Shown in pieces: positions 12,063 to 20,133 of a stretch of 64,000 bases of DNA (position 1 is the first letter of the stretch; each line of letters begins with the position of its first letter). Below the pieces are notes generated by a model. The model was not told the DNA's origin. It ran no database searches and saw nothing but the letters and a program-made list of their open reading frames with translations. The translations under genes were made by a program, and so were the position numbers. The stretch is from the NCBI RefSeq assembly GCF_008180195.1, contig NZ_VTAV01000005.1, forward strand, positions 186,001 to 250,000. The letters are read 5' to 3'. This DNA is from Sphingobacterium phlebotomi (GTDB taxonomy: Bacteria > Bacteroidota > Bacteroidia > Sphingobacteriales > Sphingobacteriaceae).

Positions 12063-12829
12063 ATACATTAACTATAGCAGATAAAACGTTTAACTCTAGG
12101 CTTTTTTTAGGAACAGGGAAATTTGGCAGATTAGTTGAGATGACAGAAGCCGTCCGCGGTTCCGGATCGGAATTGGTAACTATGGCTTTGAAACGCGTGG
12201 ATTTACAATCGGATTCGGATGATTTGCTACGGGCGTTACAAATTCCCGACGTCAATCTATTACCGAATACTTCAGGTGCGCGAAATGCCGAAGAGGCTGT
12301 TTTAGCGGCGCAACTGGCTCGAGAGGCGTTGGAGACCAACTGGGTGAAATTGGAGATTCACCCCGATCCAAGATACTTGCTACCTGATCCGATAGAGACG
12401 CTCAGGGCTACCGAACTATTGGCAAAAGATGGTTTTGTTGTGATGCCTTATATTCATGCCGATCCTGTCTTGTGCAAAAGATTAGAAGATGCGGGTACAG
12501 CCGTGGTGATGCCGCTGGGTGCTCCGATTGGTAGTAACAAAGGTCTGTTGACCTTAGATTTTCTGGAAATCATTATGGAGCAAAGTAACGTTCCTGTAGT
12601 TGTCGATGCCGGTATCGGTGCGCCTTCGGACGCGGCGAAAGCAATGGAAATCGGCGCAGATGCGGTCTTGGTCAATACCGCTATTGCCGTCGCAAAGGAT
12701 CCGTCAGCGATGGCCGTGGCGTTTAAAGAAGCGGTCATTGCTGGCCGCAGGGCTTACGAAGCCGGTTTGGCTACGAGGCATTCGGTTGCCGTGGCATCAA
12801 GCCCTTTGACGGATTTTTTGCTGGATTAA
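12059..12829 (+). CDS. thiG: thiazole synthase ThiG
   Basis: 256 residues, normal length. Blocks [47 protein letters not shown] (lysine of the WVKLE block forms the imine with deoxyxylulose phosphate), [12 protein letters not shown] and [28 protein letters not shown] are characteristic. ThiG condenses DXP, dehydroglycine from ThiH and the ThiS thiocarboxylate into the thiazole carboxylate phosphate. It overlaps thiE by 4 bases and is followed by thiH after 12 bases. Confidence 0.97.
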   Translation: MNTLTIADKTFNSRLFLGTGKFGRLVEMTEAVRGSGSELVTMALKRVDLQSDSDDLLRALQIPDVNLLPNTSGARNAEEAVLAAQLAREALETNWVKLEIHPDPRYLLPDPIETLRATELLAKDGFVVMPYIHADPVLCKRLEDAGTAVVMPLGAPIGSNKGLLTLDFLEIIMEQSNVPVVVDAGIGAPSDAAKAMEIGADAVLVNTAIAVAKDPSAMAVAFKEAVIAGRRAYEAGLATRHSVAVASSPLTDFLLD

Positions 12830-12841
12830 ATAACGAAGAAA

Positions 12842-13951
12842 ATGCAATCATTTGAAAAAACATTTCATCAATATAGCTGGACTTCCGTTCTCGACAGCAT
12901 CTATAGTGCTCGTAAAACGGATGTACAACGGAGTCTTCATAAGACCAAAAAAACAATAGATGATTTTCTGGTGCTGTTATCGCCCGCGGCGAGCGACTCG
13001 TTAGAAGAGATGGCACAGCTCACGCAACAACTTACCCAAAAGAGATTTGGAAAAACTATACAGCTGTATGCGCCGCTGTATCTTAGCAATGAATGTCAGA
13101 ATATCTGTACGTATTGCGGTTTTAGCATGGATAACCAAATCAAACGCAGAACCTTGAGCAGTATCGAGATTATGCAAGAGGCCGCTGCGCTGAAAGCCAT
13201 GGGTGTAAATCATGTCCTCTTAGTCAGCGGCGAAGCCAATAAAACAGTGGGTATAGATTATTTTCTCAAGGCGATAAAGCTGTTACGTCCCCATTTTGCA
13301 CATATCTCCATTGAAGTGCAACCGTTATCGCGAGAGGAGTATGAAGCCGTGCATCAAGCGGGCGTGCACGCCGTATTGGTGTATCAGGAAACCTACCATG
13401 AAGAGGTGTATAAGCGCTATCACCCAAAAGGGAAAAAATCAAACTTCGCGTTCCGCTTGGATACACCCGATAGGATAGGGCAGGCGGGATTACATAAAAT
13501 AGGTCTGGGCGTTTTGTTGGGTTTAGAAGATTGGCGGGTAGACAGTTTCTTCAATGCACTGCATATCGATTATCTGCAAAAAACGTATTGGCAAACGAAA
13601 TATTCCGTTTCCTTTCCGCGTCTGCGGCCAGCCGAAGGTATTATAGAACCCAACTTTATCATGGAAGATCGGGATTTGCTGCAGCTGATCTGTGCCTATA
13701 GGATCTGGAACGCAGATTTGGAGATTTCCATTTCGACCCGGGAGAATGAGAGGTTTAGAAACCATATCATTTCGCTGGGTGCTACGACAATGAGTGCGGC
13801 ATCGAAAACCAATCCGGGAGGATATGTGGTGGATCTGCAATCTTTGGAACAGTTCGAAACCAGTGACGAGCGTAGCATGGACGAAGTACGAAAGGTTATT
13901 TATCAAGCAGGATATGAGCCCGTTATGAAAGATTGGGATAATTATTGGTAA
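12842..13951 (+). CDS. thiH: 2-iminoacetate synthase ThiH (radical SAM)
   Basis: 369 residues. The radical SAM motif is C85-x3-C89-x2-C92 within SNECQNICTYCGFS. It cleaves tyrosine to dehydroglycine and p-cresol for ThiG, the anaerobic-type alternative to glycine oxidase ThiO, which is absent here. Further family blocks are MGVNHVLLVSGEANKTVG, SIEVQPLSREEY and SFPRLRPAEG. It sits between thiG and thiF with short gaps (12 and 9 bases), consistent with one transcript. Confidence 0.97.
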   Translation: MQSFEKTFHQYSWTSVLDSIYSARKTDVQRSLHKTKKTIDDFLVLLSPAASDSLEEMAQLTQQLTQKRFGKTIQLYAPLYLSNECQNICTYCGFSMDNQIKRRTLSSIEIMQEAAALKAMGVNHVLLVSGEANKTVGIDYFLKAIKLLRPHFAHISIEVQPLSREEYEAVHQAGVHAVLVYQETYHEEVYKRYHPKGKKSNFAFRLDTPDRIGQAGLHKIGLGVLLGLEDWRVDSFFNALHIDYLQKTYWQTKYSVSFPRLRPAEGIIEPNFIMEDRDLLQLICAYRIWNADLEISISTRENERFRNHIISLGATTMSAASKTNPGGYVVDLQSLEQFETSDERSMDEVRKVIYQAGYEPVMKDWDNYW

Positions 13952-13960
13952 TAAAAAAAG

Positions 13961-14671
13961 ATGCAGACAAACGACGTATTTAAGCGCTATAGCAGACAGA
14001 TATTTATGGAAGAGATAGGTGTAGATGGGCAACGGAAGATCGGCAATGCCAAGGTCCTCGTGGTCGGCGCAGGCGGATTGGGCAGTCCGGTCATACAGTA
14101 TTTAGCGGCTGCCGGCATAGGAACGCTGGCGGTTGTTGACTTTGACGAAGTGGAAATACATAACCTCAACAGGCAGGTTATTCATCGCGAAAGTACGGTT
14201 GGAAAATCCAAGACGGAGAGCGCTGCTGGTTTTATAAGGGATTTTAATAGCCATATCACTTTCGTCCCTATCTGTCAAAAAATAGACGCCGAAAATGTAC
14301 AGGATGTCATCCGTGATTACGATATTGTGGTAGATGGTTCTGATAATTTTACAACACGCTATATCGTGAATGATGCCTGTGTAGTTTTAAATAAACCACT
14401 CGTTTATGGCAGCATTTTCGCTTTTGAAGGACAGGTAGCTGTTTTTAACTTTCAGGGGAGTAAAAATCTCCGGGATCTGTTTCCGGAGGCTCCCAATCCA
14501 GAAGATGTGCCTAATTGTGATCGGCACGGCGTGTTAGGCCCGCTACCGGGAATTGTGGGTACAATGATGGCCATGCAGGTACTTAAAATGATTACGGGCT
14601 TATCCATAGTAACCAACCAGCTTACTATTATCGATACATTAGACTGGCAGTTTATGACAATCACATTTTGA
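13961..14671 (+). CDS. thiF: ThiF/MoeB/HesA family adenylyltransferase
   Basis: 236 residues. The ATP-binding loop VVGAGGLGSPVIQYLAAAG (about 30-48), NLNRQVIH with the arginine finger, DGSDNFTTRY and GVLGPLPGIVGTMMA identify an E1-like enzyme. Its place at the end of the thi operon points to ThiS adenylylation. The usual paired CxxC zinc motifs are not evident (only one cysteine in the DVPNCDRHG region), as in many short ThiF forms. Last gene of the operon; 57 bases separate it from the next gene and no clear terminator is visible. Confidence 0.92.
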   Translation: MQTNDVFKRYSRQIFMEEIGVDGQRKIGNAKVLVVGAGGLGSPVIQYLAAAGIGTLAVVDFDEVEIHNLNRQVIHRESTVGKSKTESAAGFIRDFNSHITFVPICQKIDAENVQDVIRDYDIVVDGSDNFTTRYIVNDACVVLNKPLVYGSIFAFEGQVAVFNFQGSKNLRDLFPEAPNPEDVPNCDRHGVLGPLPGIVGTMMAMQVLKMITGLSIVTNQLTIIDTLDWQFMTITF

Positions 14672-14728
14672 TGTCTTCGAATTATGACTTTTAGATGATG
14701 TGTATTCCCGCTAATTTTGGCTGCATCA

Positions 14729-15841
14729 ATGAAAAAGTTTTTAATTCGAAGTATGCAGATTCTACTTGTCCTCATTATACTAATCGTTATCGGTGGACTT
14801 ATATACCTGCGACATGATCGCTTCGGTGCAAATGCTACCGGGGATCGTCTTGCGCTGATGGAAAGCAAGCCTAATTATCAAAACGGCGCGTTTGATAACC
14901 TAGAACCTACGCCGGCACTAGCAGAAGGAGTTACTTATCGAGATATTATCAGAGCATTCTTCTTTACCAAAAAAGTGCGCAATGTACCGCAGGATTCCAT
15001 ACCTGTCGTCAAAACTGACTTGCACACCCTTCCTGCGGACAGTAACCTTTACGTATGGTTTGGGCATTCCTCGTATTTTATCCAACTGGATGGAAAGAAA
15101 ATTTTAATAGACCCTGTATTCAGCAAATACGCTACACCTATACGTATTAATGTGCGTGCCTTCAATAGCACGTATAACTACACGGTTCAGGATATGCCGG
15201 AAATAGATATACTTTTTATTACACATGATCATTGGGATCATTTGGATTACAATACGTTTATGAAGCTTAAGCATAAAGTTAAACATATCGTCACTGGTCT
15301 AGGGGTAGGTGCCCATTTGGAAAAATGGGGATACCCGGCCAATCAGATTACGGAATTATATTGGGGAGATAGCGTTGAACTTGAAGGTATGCAGATTACG
15401 TCCACTACAGCAAGACACTTTTCAGGTCGTACGTTTAAAAGGAATACGACACTTTGGTCATCGTTCATCCTGAATGGATCTAAAAAATTATTCTTGGGTG
15501 GAGATAGTGGTTATGGTAAGCATTTTAAAAATATTGGGCAGCAATATGGACCATTCGACTTTGCGATTTTGGAAAATGGGCAGTACAATGAGATGTGGCA
15601 TAATATCCACATGATGCCCGAAGAGGTCGTCACAGCAACACAGGAACTACAAGCGGCTTATGTGATTCCTGTCCATTCTTCTAAATTTCCGCTTGCGAAC
15701 CACCCTTGGGATGAACCGCTGATCAGGATTACCAAAGCGGCGCAGGAAAGCGACGTTGATGTCATTACTCCTCAGATAGGGCAGGTGGTTTATATGGACA
15801 GTATTGCATCGAATAGCGCTTGGTGGGAGGGGATTCGGTAA
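14729..15841 (+). CDS. membrane-anchored MBL-fold metallohydrolase (UlaG/NAPE-PLD-like)
   Basis: 370 residues from ATG 14729 (an in-frame TTG lies four codons upstream). One N-terminal transmembrane helix (about residues 8-28) is followed by a metallo-beta-lactamase domain. The metal motif H166-x-H168-x-D170-H171 reads THDHWDHLDY; GHSSYFIQLDGKKILIDPVF and LGGDSGYGKHFKNIG are typical of the UlaG/NAPE-hydrolysing phospholipase D-like branch, as is the late PVHSSKFPLANHPWDEP. The active domain probably faces the periplasm. Possible roles include lipid or lactone hydrolysis; the substrate is not predictable. It is convergent with the H1-like gene. Confidence 0.85.
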   Translation: MKKFLIRSMQILLVLIILIVIGGLIYLRHDRFGANATGDRLALMESKPNYQNGAFDNLEPTPALAEGVTYRDIIRAFFFTKKVRNVPQDSIPVVKTDLHTLPADSNLYVWFGHSSYFIQLDGKKILIDPVFSKYATPIRINVRAFNSTYNYTVQDMPEIDILFITHDHWDHLDYNTFMKLKHKVKHIVTGLGVGAHLEKWGYPANQITELYWGDSVELEGMQITSTTARHFSGRTFKRNTTLWSSFILNGSKKLFLGGDSGYGKHFKNIGQQYGPFDFAILENGQYNEMWHNIHMMPEEVVTATQELQAAYVIPVHSSKFPLANHPWDEPLIRITKAAQESDVDVITPQIGQVVYMDSIASNSAWWEGIR

Positions 15842-15863
15842 CCTTGTCGATTGGTCCAGATAG

Positions 15864-15896
15864 GAGAGTAGCCAAGTTTCAAAAATGGCTACTCTC
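15864..15896. terminator. inverted repeat between convergent genes, probable bidirectional terminator
   Basis: An 11-base perfect stem (GAGAGTAGCCA, 15864-15874, with TGGCTACTCTC, 15886-15896) encloses an 11-base loop. It lies in the 62-base gap between the convergent MBL-fold and H1-like genes. No long T-run follows on either strand, so termination activity is inferred from position and symmetry. Confidence 0.6.
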
Positions 15897-15903
15897 GCAA
15901 GTT

Positions 15904-16740
15904 CTATTTCTTCTTTTTCTTTCCTTTTGTCGCTTTCTTTTCCTTTTTATCTAATACGTCTTCAATAAGCTTTTTTAATTTCTTCTTGAGCCCACCAAGT
16001 GGTTTTTCGTCTTTTATCTTCGTTTTCTTATCAGCCGTTTTTTTGGATTTTGGTTTGGTCTTTTTGCTGTCTTTCACTTTATCTTTTTCCTTCTTTTTAC
16101 CAGGCTTGACTTGTTCTTTTACCTCGCTTTTATAAGAAGCCTCTTTTACGAGCTTCTTAGCGTCGGCCGATTTTTGCTTTTTCTGTCCACTTTTTTCCGT
16201 TGACGAAGATGTAGAACCCTTTTTTAACTTAGGGGTATCTTTAGGTGCATTATCGGTTTTTGGTGCTGCGGTTTTCGTTGTAGAAGCAGCTTTTGGTTTG
16301 CTAGCGGTAGCTAGCTTAGCAGGTGCCGTCTTGCTTGCTGCGGCAGCCGTAGGCTTCGCTGCACTATTGGTTTTTGGTGCTGCGGTTTTCGTTGCGGAAG
16401 CTGCTTTTGGTTTGCTAGCGGTAGCTGGCTTAGCAGGTGCCGTCTTACTTGCTGCGGCAGCTGTAGGCTTCGCTGCGCTATTGGTTTTTGGCGCTGCGGT
16501 TTTCGTTGTCGGAGCAGCTTTTGGTTTGCTAGCAGTAGCAGGCTTAGCAGGTGCCGTCTTGCTTGCTGCGGTAGCTGTAGGCTTCGCTGCACTATTGGTT
16601 TTTGGTGCTGTTTTTGGTTTGCTAGCAGTAGCTGGCTTAGCAGCAGTGGTCTTATCTACGGTTTCTGTAGGTTTTGCCGATGATGCCGCTGTTTCTTTAA
16701 GCGGCTCATTTTCTGGATTTGATTTTTTTTCTGTAGCCAT
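15904..16740 (-). CDS. histone H1-like Lys/Ala/Pro-rich repeat protein
   Basis: 278 residues composed almost entirely of Lys, Ala, Thr, Pro and Ser. Residues about 30-165 consist of near-identical 38-residue repeats (AAPKTNSAAKPTAAAASKTA… type). The tail, about 180-278, is strongly basic and ends KKEKKATKGKKKKK. There is no signal peptide or membrane helix, so it is probably cytoplasmic. The composition matches bacterial histone-H1-like or AlgP-like DNA-binding tails (AKP repeats), suggesting nucleoid binding or condensation; specific function is unknown. It is encoded next to and divergent from tmRNA. Homologous recombination among the repeats could change its length between strains. Confidence 0.75.
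   Translation of the reverse strand: MATEKKSNPENEPLKETAASSAKPTETVDKTTAAKPATASKPKTAPKTNSAAKPTATAASKTAPAKPATASKPKAAPTTKTAAPKTNSAAKPTAAAASKTAPAKPATASKPKAASATKTAAPKTNSAAKPTAAAASKTAPAKLATASKPKAASTTKTAAPKTDNAPKDTPKLKKGSTSSSTEKSGQKKQKSADAKKLVKEASYKSEVKEQVKPGKKKEKDKVKDSKKTKPKSKKTADKKTKIKDEKPLGGLKKKLKKLIEDVLDKKEKKATKGKKKKK
16252..16660 (-). repeat. tandem 114-base coding repeat inside the H1-like gene
   Basis: About three and a half copies of a 114-base unit, each encoding 38 residues of the A/K/P/T repeat, recur with a few substitutions (for example GGTTTGCTAGCGGTAGCTGG and its variants). The last copy on the coding strand's 5' side lacks the KTAAP portion. Such long near-perfect units are prone to expansion or collapse, including in assembly. 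Confidence 0.85.
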
Positions 16741-16813
16741 GAAAATATGTTTAAGTAAAACTAAAAGTAAGCGTTTCTTTGTTCTAAATATAAAGAAAAT
16801 AAATAAATTTTCG

Positions 16814-16821
16814 TAAATTTG
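16814..16821 (+). promoter_or_regulatory. Bacteroidota-type -7 promoter element for ssrA
   Basis: TAAATTTG matches the TAnnTTTG consensus of Bacteroidota sigma-ABfr promoters exactly and lies 16 bases before the mature tmRNA 5' end, leaving a short leader for RNase P removal. No clear TTTG -33 box stands 19-21 bases upstream. Confidence 0.5.
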
Positions 16822-16837
16822 TGAGCTATATAATCAT

Positions 16838-17202
16838 GGGGTCGACTGGAATTGACAGGATAGCGATGGTTATGTAAGCATGCAGTGCATTGTTAGTCTA
16901 GCACTTTAATCTGAACTTTCAACTTTATAACTGGCGAAGAAAACTACGCCTTAGCTGCTTAAGTTAGACTTAACATAGCTATTTGTCCCGTTAGATCCTG
17001 TTCTTTGGTCTAACATCAGGGGCATCGAACTATAGAACTGGCAAGTGTGATGTTGCTAAACACTTGCGAGATACAGCAACTACGGAGAACGGTATAGGTA
17101 GGTTTTTCACCTTCCCTCTCCCGACAACAAAAGAGAAACTAAGCATGTAGAAAGCGTAAATCATACTATGTTTGGACGAGGGTTCGAATCCCTCCGGCTC
17201 CA
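16838..17202 (+). ncRNA. ssrA: transfer-messenger RNA (tmRNA)
   Basis: The 5' end GGGGTCGACTGGAATTGACA and the 3' T-arm/acceptor GGTTCGAATCCCTCCGGCTCC pair to form the tRNA-like acceptor (GGGGUCG with CGGCUCC). The mRNA-like part encodes the tag GEENYALAA followed by TAA at 16933-16962 (resume codon GGC), close to the GENNYALAA/GETNYALAA tags of Bacteroidota. The CCA end is not encoded (ACA follows the acceptor stem), so CCA is added after processing. tmRNA with SmpB frees ribosomes stalled on broken messages and marks the product for proteolysis. Confidence 0.96.
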
Positions 17203-17210
17203 CAAAACAG

Positions 17211-17242
17211 AAGCTCAACGAAAGTTGGGCTTTTATTTTTTT
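17211..17242 (+). terminator. intrinsic terminator of ssrA
   Basis: A 9-base stem AAGCTCAAC / GTTGGGCTT (one G-T pair) with a GAAA tetraloop is followed by TTATTTTTTT, directly behind the tmRNA. Confidence 0.85.
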
Positions 17243-17557
17243 AGGAGAAATGAGACGCCGATAGGAGAGTTTGAAAAGACATTCGCTGCTTGTGTCACAA
17301 ACAGCCTAATACGCTTAAATATTCCAAGTTCCTAACACAGAGTTTTATGTATAGTTTATGAAGAACGATGATTGTTTTACGTATATTTTGTAAATTGCAA
17401 TATATCACCGAACACAGATTAATCTTTAATATTGTACTTTGAGACGATATGGCCAAAATACCCACTAAAGCATGAATATACAACTGCTCAGTATACAAGA
17501 TTTGCCTTTTGCCCGACATCTCAGTTTCTATTTGCGATTTGTGTATAAAGACTTGCA
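17243..17557. other. intergenic region without a supported gene
   Basis: No RNA gene or promoter is recognised. A minus-strand frame of 87 codons (17295-17558) begins with an ATG overlapping the SDR stop (TAATG), but its isoleucine/cysteine-rich product resembles no family I know, so it is not called. Confidence 0.5.
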
Positions 17558-18307
17558 TTAAATTGCAGTATATCCACCATCGACATTAAAGTAGCTTCCG
17601 TTGATAAAAGTACTGCTATCTAAACTTAGAAAGAGCGCCAAATTTGCCACTTCATCTGCCGTTCCCAAACGTCCAATTGGGTGTTTGGAGATTAAAGCTT
17701 TTTTATGTTCTGAATCCAGTTGATTTAACAAAGGCGTATCTATATAACCGGGACCGATTGCGTTAACACGTATGTTTTGTGCGGCATATTCTACACCAAA
17801 ATTACGCGTAATACCCAAAACGGCATGTTTGGAAGCGGCATATCCTACGGAGTTTGGAACAGCTGTGATACTATGGATAGAACCCATATTGATGATAGCA
17901 CCCCCGCCATTTTTTAACATTTGAGCTGCAGCATACTTACAGCAGTAAAACACGCCGTTTAGGTTGATGTCAATAATGTTTTTCCAACCTTCAATACTCA
18001 TATCTGCAGCAGGATTAGCTTCGCCCCCAATACCTGCATTGTTACAAGCAATGTCTAAGCGGCCATATTTTTCAACGGTTCTCGCCACAAGAGCTTCAAC
18101 CTCCTCATGCACAGCTGTATTAGCTTTGATATAATACGCTTCTCCCTGTGTAAGTTGGATTTCCTCCACTACGGTATTTCCGTGGTCGTCATTAATATCT
18201 GAAACCACAACCTTAGCCCCTTCCCGGGCATACAGAAGGGCAATCGCCCTACCGATTCCAGACCCTGCACCTGTAACAAATGCAACTTTATCGTTTAATT
18301 TTCCCAT
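17558..18307 (-). CDS. SDR family NAD(P)-dependent oxidoreductase
   Basis: 249 residues, the classical SDR length. The Rossmann motif TGAGSGIG (residues 12-19), NNAG, and the catalytic YAASK (Y155-x3-K159 region) are present, and the C-terminal NVDGGYTAI matches glucose-1-dehydrogenase/3-oxoacyl-ACP-reductase-like members. An acidic residue after the second strand (SDIND) suggests preference for NAD. The substrate is unknown. The gene stands alone: a terminator-bearing gap of 419 bases precedes it and the ssrA terminator lies beyond it. Confidence 0.88.
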   Translation of the reverse strand: MGKLNDKVAFVTGAGSGIGRAIALLYAREGAKVVVSDINDDHGNTVVEEIQLTQGEAYYIKANTAVHEEVEALVARTVEKYGRLDIACNNAGIGGEANPAADMSIEGWKNIIDINLNGVFYCCKYAAAQMLKNGGGAIINMGSIHSITAVPNSVGYAASKHAVLGITRNFGVEYAAQNIRVNAIGPGYIDTPLLNQLDSEHKKALISKHPIGRLGTADEVANLALFLSLDSSTFINGSYFNVDGGYTAI

Positions 18308-18627
18308 AATCGTTATACTTTAATTTGTTTTTTATCAAGAGGCTGCGTCAATAGCTTCAACGATATCCGATACAACAATGCATTGGGCTATTTGTTTATG
18401 AATAAAAGTTTTTATGGAATCAACCTTTAGTCAACTACAAGTGGATTTTACGGATAATCTGTTGTTGGTTGATTCTTCGGATCCTAATATTGAATTATAA
18501 AAAAAGAGTTTTTTCTGAAGGTTGACCACGCAATAAACCAGTTGCCACACCAAACATTGCTTGTATTTCGTTTGATAAAAGAAGCAGGAAAAAACATAAA
18601 GAAGTGGCTGATTTATTGGATATTTAT
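18308..18627. other. upstream region of the SDR gene, no gene seen
   Basis: AT-rich sequence between the SDR start and the YceI-side terminator. Short minus-strand frames here begin inside the terminator hairpin and are not credible. The SDR promoter must lie here but I see no strong TTTG/TAnnTTTG pair. Confidence 0.5.
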
Positions 18628-18670
18628 TATAAAAGAAGGTGGTCTCTAAAAAAGACCACCATCTTTTATA
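18628..18670 (-). terminator. strong terminator hairpin behind the yceI-like gene
   Basis: An 18-base stem with one mismatch (TATAAAAGAAGGTGGTCT against AGACCACCATCTTTTATA) and a 7-base loop. On the minus strand it follows the YceI stop by about 55 bases. The A/T-rich flanks give it U-runs in both directions. Confidence 0.8.
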
Positions 18671-18726
18671 ATTGTAGTATGTCATTCCGGAGATTCAGCC
18701 CGCATCTTTTTTGTCAGATGATGGCA

Positions 18727-19308
18727 TTAATCCTTTTTATGACCAAATTCGCCATCCGCTTTGATCTGTACTTCGTCACTGATCATTGGTGCTGGAAATT
18801 TAGCACCTAAACCAAAATCTGAACGTTTTATTGCTCCGGTAATTTGAATACCTGCTACAGGAGCGCCATCAGCATTCGGATTCTGGGTAGTTCCCCGATG
18901 TTTCATCGTCATGGTAACCGGTTTTGTAACACCTAGTAAGGAGAGATCTCCTTTAATTGTATACGTGTTTTCTCCAGATTTTTCAATAGATGTACTTTTA
19001 AATGTCATGGTAGGATGTTTTTCAGCATCAAAGAAATCAGCACTTTTTAAGTGGTTATCTCTAGGTTCCACTCTGGTGTCTATCGAATTTGTCTGTACAG
19101 TGAGTTCGATAGCAGCATCACTAAAATCTTCTTTAGATGAAACGATAGAGACATCGTAAGCGTTGAAATGCCCGGGAACATCTGCAATACCCAAGTGGGT
19201 AACGGTAAAACCTAATTTAGAATGATACGGATCTGCCGTCCAAGTTGTCTGGGCAAACAATCCTATCGATGCGAATAGGAATGCGAAAAATAAAGTTAAC
19301 TTTTTCAT
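18727..19308 (-). CDS. YceI family periplasmic protein
   Basis: 193 residues from ATG 19306-19308, which begins a clear signal peptide (MKKLTLFFAFLFASIGLFAQ). The longer in-frame extension overlaps the pirin gene and is rejected. The mature part TTWTADPYHSKLGFTVTHLG, RDNHLKSADFFDAEKHPTMTFKS and FGLGAKFPAPMISDEVQI are typical YceI/lipocalin-like blocks. YceI proteins bind isoprenoid lipids in a beta-barrel and are induced by base or osmotic stress in other bacteria. It follows the pirin gene by 32 bases on the same strand, so the pair is likely co-transcribed. Confidence 0.92.
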   Translation of the reverse strand: MKKLTLFFAFLFASIGLFAQTTWTADPYHSKLGFTVTHLGIADVPGHFNAYDVSIVSSKEDFSDAAIELTVQTNSIDTRVEPRDNHLKSADFFDAEKHPTMTFKSTSIEKSGENTYTIKGDLSLLGVTKPVTMTMKHRGTTQNPNADGAPVAGIQITGAIKRSDFGLGAKFPAPMISDEVQIKADGEFGHKKD

Positions 19309-19340
19309 GTTCTTGATATTTATTAAATAATTAATTGTTA

Positions 19341-20060
19341 TTATATTTCCATTGGGACTTCCATTAGTAATATCTCTGCGTTTGCCGTTGCTTCCAGCGT
19401 GAACCTTTCTGTCTGCCACAGTCCATACCCATCACGTTTGTCTAAAATTTGGTTACCAACTCTTACACTACCGTTAAGAACAAAAATGTATACACCATTG
19501 TTTGCAGGATCTTTAAGCGTGTATTCCGTACTATTTCCCTTTTCGAGAAGACCGATATGAAACCAGGCGTTTTGGTGTATCCAGACACCTTGATCTTCTG
19601 CGCTAGGTGAAAGTATCTGCTCCAATTGATTGGGCTGTTCCCGATAGTTGATTTTAGCTTGATCGTAGCGCGGTTCGACGTTACGCTTGTTGGGTAGTAC
19701 CCATATCTGAAGGAATTCGGTAGCTTCATTTGGGTTGTTATTGAATTCGGAATGATAAATGCCCGTACCGGCACTCATTACCTGGATTTCGCCAGGCTTG
19801 ATGAAGCCTGCGTTCCCCATGTTATCGCGGTGCTTCAATTCCCCTTTTAAGGGGATGGAAATGATTTCCATATTGTTATGGGGATGTTCGCCAAATCCCT
19901 GCCCACCGTCAACACGATCGTCATTCAGTACGCGTAAAGCCCCAAAATGTGTACGATCAGGGTGATGATAGGAAGCGAAACTAAATGTATGATAGCTCTT
20001 TAGCCAGCCGTGGTCAGCTTTTCCTCGGGAATCTGCTGTATGTAAGATTGTCTTAGCCAT
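19341..20060 (-). CDS. pirin family protein
   Basis: 239 residues from ATG 20058-20060 (MAKTILHTADSRGKADHGW). The cupin metal site is visible in the N-terminal half: FGEHPHNNMEIISIPLKGEL gives the His-x-His…Glu ligands, and HSEFNNN follows. GIYHSEFNNNP and the LRVLNDDRVDGGQGF block are pirin signatures. Bacterial pirins act as quercetin dioxygenases or as redox-linked regulators; the actual role here is open. It is upstream partner of the YceI gene. Confidence 0.92.
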   Translation of the reverse strand: MAKTILHTADSRGKADHGWLKSYHTFSFASYHHPDRTHFGALRVLNDDRVDGGQGFGEHPHNNMEIISIPLKGELKHRDNMGNAGFIKPGEIQVMSAGTGIYHSEFNNNPNEATEFLQIWVLPNKRNVEPRYDQAKINYREQPNQLEQILSPSAEDQGVWIHQNAWFHIGLLEKGNSTEYTLKDPANNGVYIFVLNGSVRVGNQILDKRDGYGLWQTERFTLEATANAEILLMEVPMEI

Positions 20061-20133
20061 AACTTTCTGTTTTAATAACACAAAGTTACGGCAAGCCGGT
20101 GTCCAATCTATTGATGTATGTTAAGAAATAAGA

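Noticed and set aside
16298..16816. 172-codon plus-strand frame (Ala/Val-rich) opposite the H1-like gene
   Set aside because: Mirror of the Lys/Ala repeat; the minus-strand protein has a proper start and a typical H1-like composition.
17295..17558. 87-codon minus-strand frame whose ATG overlaps the SDR stop
   Set aside because: Overlap is suggestive, but the product is Ile/Cys-rich without family features and lies in low-complexity intergenic DNA; chance is likelier.
18431..18685. 84-codon minus-strand frame
   Set aside because: It begins inside a strong terminator hairpin and has unusual Trp/Phe/Tyr-rich composition.
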